From positions 62,001-126,000 of the forward strand of contig CADBXK010000001.1 of NCBI GenBank assembly GCA_902798695.1: a stretch of DNA of 64,000 nt, in the 5' to 3' direction. A program made the translations under genes and the position numbers. The stretch's first letter is position 1; the number at the start of each line of letters is the position of its first letter. Shown one piece after another: positions 61,870 to 64,000 of the stretch. The notes under the pieces were generated by a model. That model was not told the DNA's origin. It was given only the letters and a program-made list of their open reading frames with translations, and did not search any database. The stretch comes from Oscillospiraceae bacterium (GTDB lineage Bacteria > Bacillota > Clostridia > Oscillospirales > Ruminococcaceae).

Positions 61870-63528
61870 TTAGTCTTCAATTACAACAAATTCATTGTTG
61901 TCTATTACTACTACACGATTTTGAAAATCATCAAGAGCTTGTTTTGCTTGATCTATTGATTTTTTAAGATCTTCTTCGGTTCCTAGACCGGCGGCTATGT
62001 CAGCTAAATCATTTAATGGAGCATATACTTTATCATAAAGATCTTTAAGTGATTTATATTTTTGAAGAGTATCGTTTAAATTGTCTTTTACAACCTTATC
62101 TCTAATATAATGTTTTTCTAAATTATCTATTCCCCATTTGTTAACAGCTTCTTGAAAATTAATTAAGGCATCATCCGGTATATCTTCACCTTGGTTTTCT
62201 CCGTATCCAGCATCCATTTCAAGATTGGTTTTCATTCCCGTAATACGTTGAGCATATTGTCTAAACATGGTATCAAATGAATCTAAAAGTTGTCTACTCA
62301 TACTCATTTGGTTATTAATTGTTTCTTTGGATATTTCACGATTTTTTTCTACTAAATTATCCAAAAAACTAGAAAGTTGTAATTTGTTTATATTTTTTAC
62401 AAGATTTTTATCTTGGTGGGTATCAAGAAATTGTCTTTCATATTGGCTTAATTGTTTATTAACAACATCAAATAATTGACCAGATTTAGTATATTTTTTG
62501 TGAAATGTTGAGGTTATAACTACATTAATAGATGCGTCTGAAATAATATTTTTTTGAAGATCGATGTATTCCGATAAAGGTTTAGTCATATCATTAGTGC
62601 GATACACATTAATTTCATCATCTATATACTGTATTATACATTGAGATACAAATTTTCTTAATTTACTACGTAATTGTTTGTTATTATTGATTTCGTGGTT
62701 ATTTACTTTTTCTAAAACATTATTGACTTTTTTTTCACCTGTTATGTAGTGTGAATCTTTTTCACCTGCTATGTAAAGTGAATCAATGATTGGAAGAATA
62801 ACGTCTAACTGTCTTTTATAATTATTAAACTTTTTGTTTTCTAAAATATTGACAATTTTTTCAATTTTTTGGTTGGCTGGTTCATTTGAATCTTTTATTT
62901 CATTTATTTCTTTTGTTAAGTTAGCGTCTAATTCTTCTTCATTTTTTTGTGGTTCATTATTATTGTTGTCATTATCGTCATTGTTATTATGTGCAAATTC
63001 AAAAATTTGACCTCGGTGAAATAGTTGTTGATTTTCTTTAGTCAGTTTTTGATTTACTTTTTCTATTTCATTAAATATTTTGTTTGAATTTTGTTCTAAT
63101 GAATCTAATTTATTAATATCTTTTGTTTCGTCTAATAAAGTATTTAAGTTTAGTTTTGTTATATTTTGTTGAATTTGATTAACTAACTCTAAGTTTTCAA
63201 TAGAAAAATCATTCCAACGATGAATGCTATTAATAACATCATCTAATTGCGAAAGTATAATTCCTAGTTTAATTGAAATTTCTTCATTATCTTGGTTATT
63301 TTTTGATAACTCCCTAATATTTTCTATTGATGTTTTTATAGTATCAGTGGATAATGTTAAAGTGTTGTTTAAATTGTCGACAGCATTTTTAAGATTTGCT
63401 GGAGGTTCAGCGAATGCGAAAGCTCCCGGATATGCTTTGATTGCACCTACAGAAGCTCCCATGGATGAAGTTGATATTGTGAGTGCAAAAAGTATTGAAA
63501 TCATTTTTTTGGTTATTTTTAAATTCAC
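61870..63528 (-). CDS. Large secreted helical protein of unknown function
   Basis: 552 aa with a clear signal peptide (MNLKITKKMISILFALTIS, cleavage near FAFA). The mature protein is almost all helical and charged, with coiled-coil-like stretches (about 45-165 and 205-265), an Asn/Asp-rich low-complexity linker near 180-195 (NNNDDNDNNNNEP) and a second helical part to the end (VVVIDNNEFVVIED). No anchor motif or catalytic signature. GTG start at 63528 with AAAGGA upstream. It has no operon partner; I do not recognise the family. Confidence 0.65.
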   Translation of the reverse strand: MNLKITKKMISILFALTISTSSMGASVGAIKAYPGAFAFAEPPANLKNAVDNLNNTLTLSTDTIKTSIENIRELSKNNQDNEEISIKLGIILSQLDDVINSIHRWNDFSIENLELVNQIQQNITKLNLNTLLDETKDINKLDSLEQNSNKIFNEIEKVNQKLTKENQQLFHRGQIFEFAHNNNDDNDNNNNEPQKNEEELDANLTKEINEIKDSNEPANQKIEKIVNILENKKFNNYKRQLDVILPIIDSLYIAGEKDSHYITGEKKVNNVLEKVNNHEINNNKQLRSKLRKFVSQCIIQYIDDEINVYRTNDMTKPLSEYIDLQKNIISDASINVVITSTFHKKYTKSGQLFDVVNKQLSQYERQFLDTHQDKNLVKNINKLQLSSFLDNLVEKNREISKETINNQMSMSRQLLDSFDTMFRQYAQRITGMKTNLEMDAGYGENQGEDIPDDALINFQEAVNKWGIDNLEKHYIRDKVVKDNLNDTLQKYKSLKDLYDKVYAPLNDLADIAAGLGTEEDLKKSIDQAKQALDDFQNRVVVIDNNEFVVIED

Positions 63529-63748
63529 GTTTTTTAAGTCCTTTCTTTGGTAAGATATATATCCAATATGTTTATAATATCAGGATGTTTACATGATATA
63601 AAAACTTTATGACGTAAAAATAGACTAATTTTTAATTTTTTGTTAATTATATAGACTTTTTGTAATTTTATTAAATGGACTAATATGATTGTGTCGAATT
63701 GTGTCATAAAAAACATATTGGAAATTTTAATAAATTTGATTTGTTGAC

Positions 63749-63777
63749 TTGTAAATGTGTAAAAAATCAAGTATAAT
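63749..63777 (+). promoter_or_regulatory. Promoter of yajC
   Basis: TTGTAA (63749-63754), spacer 17, TATAAT (63772-63777), 44 bases before the start codon. Confidence 0.65.
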
Positions 63778-63820
63778 TAATTTATATAGTTTTAAAAATA
63801 TTTTTTAAGGAGTAAGTTTT

Positions 63821-64000
63821 ATGGAGTCAATGGGTGCTGGCGCGTTTATGCCTTTAATTATGTTGGTTGCAATGTTGGGTGTGTCTTATTTTTTACTTAT
63901 AAGGCCTCAGAGGAAAAAAGATAAAGAAGCAACTGAGATGCGAAATTCACTTCAAGTTGGAGATGTTGTTGTTACTATAGGAGGAATAGTTGGCATAGTA
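63821..64000 (+). CDS. yajC: Preprotein translocase subunit YajC (3'-truncated by window edge)
   Basis: The first 60 residues are present and the frame is open to the window end. One membrane helix (MPLIMLVAMLGVSYFLLI) is followed by RPQRKKDKE and LQVGDVVVTIGGIVGIV, the standard YajC pattern. YajC joins SecDF at the Sec translocon. ATG 63821 is behind AAGGAG. Confidence 0.93.
   Translation, partial: MESMGAGAFMPLIMLVAMLGVSYFLLIRPQRKKDKEATEMRNSLQVGDVVVTIGGIVGIV

Noticed and set aside
63534-63770. 78-residue reverse-strand frame before yajC
   Set aside because: AT-rich, no ribosome site, no recognisable protein, and it overlaps the yajC promoter and the upstream region of the secreted protein gene.

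Overview
The window is 64 kb of a low-GC, AT-rich Firmicutes chromosome. Gene order (mutS-mutL-miaA, sepF-divIVA-ileS-lspA, infC-rpmI-rplT, plsX-rnc-smc-ftsY, rsfS-leuS), a pyrophosphate-type phosphofructokinase and several sporulation genes (spoIIID, ylmC/ymxH) point to an endospore-forming clostridium, probably of the Oscillospirales/Ruminococcaceae kind. The genus cannot be told from the sequence.

Layout. 1-32.6 kb is a nearly continuous forward run of housekeeping genes: mismatch repair, tRNA modification, cell division (YggS, SepF, DivIVA), isoleucyl- and leucyl-tRNA synthetases, lipoprotein signal peptidase, the IF3/L35/L20 operon with a leader that can form two competing hairpins, DprA, topoisomerase I, TrmFO, PlsX, RNase III, SMC, FtsY and a NadD-YqeK fusion. 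32.8-37.9 kb is accessory: a secreted transglutaminase-like protein, then an ABC-2 permease and ABC ATPase that bracket a PqqD-like ORF, apparent radical SAM debris and a visibly GC-richer insert with one orphan gene. This looks like a decayed peptide-modification/export locus, and it is flanked by two near-identical terminator hairpins. 37.9-41.1 kb is on the reverse strand (rpmB, glyA, rarA). 41.3-52.6 kb is mixed: a Cys-rich clostridial protein, TspO, PPi-phosphofructokinase, TrmB, RF1, TsaC/Sua5, CoaE, a lytic transglycosylase, an M18 aminopeptidase, an SDR, ThiN and two HAD phosphatases. Four tRNAs (Val, Asp, Phe, Gly) follow at 52.76-53.23 kb.

The main discovery is at 53.36-59.03 kb. 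The sporulation regulator gene spoIIID is split in two. Its first 38-39 codons lie at 53361-53475 and the rest at 58900-59033. Between them is a 5,424-bp element carrying a large serine recombinase (57365-58885), a 51-residue ORF and a 1,051-residue repeat-rich membrane/surface protein. Both junctions carry the same TACATA in the same codon phase, so site-specific excision would rebuild an 82-codon, full-length SpoIIID reading frame. The joined element ends form a long imperfect palindrome typical of an attP site. This is a skin-like element, comparable in logic to the one interrupting sigK in Bacillus subtilis, but placed in spoIIID.

The right end holds a YlmC/YmxH sporulation protein, a two-helix membrane protein with a signal-peptidase-like layout, a GHL10-type glycosidase, a large secreted protein of unknown function on the reverse strand, and the start of yajC.
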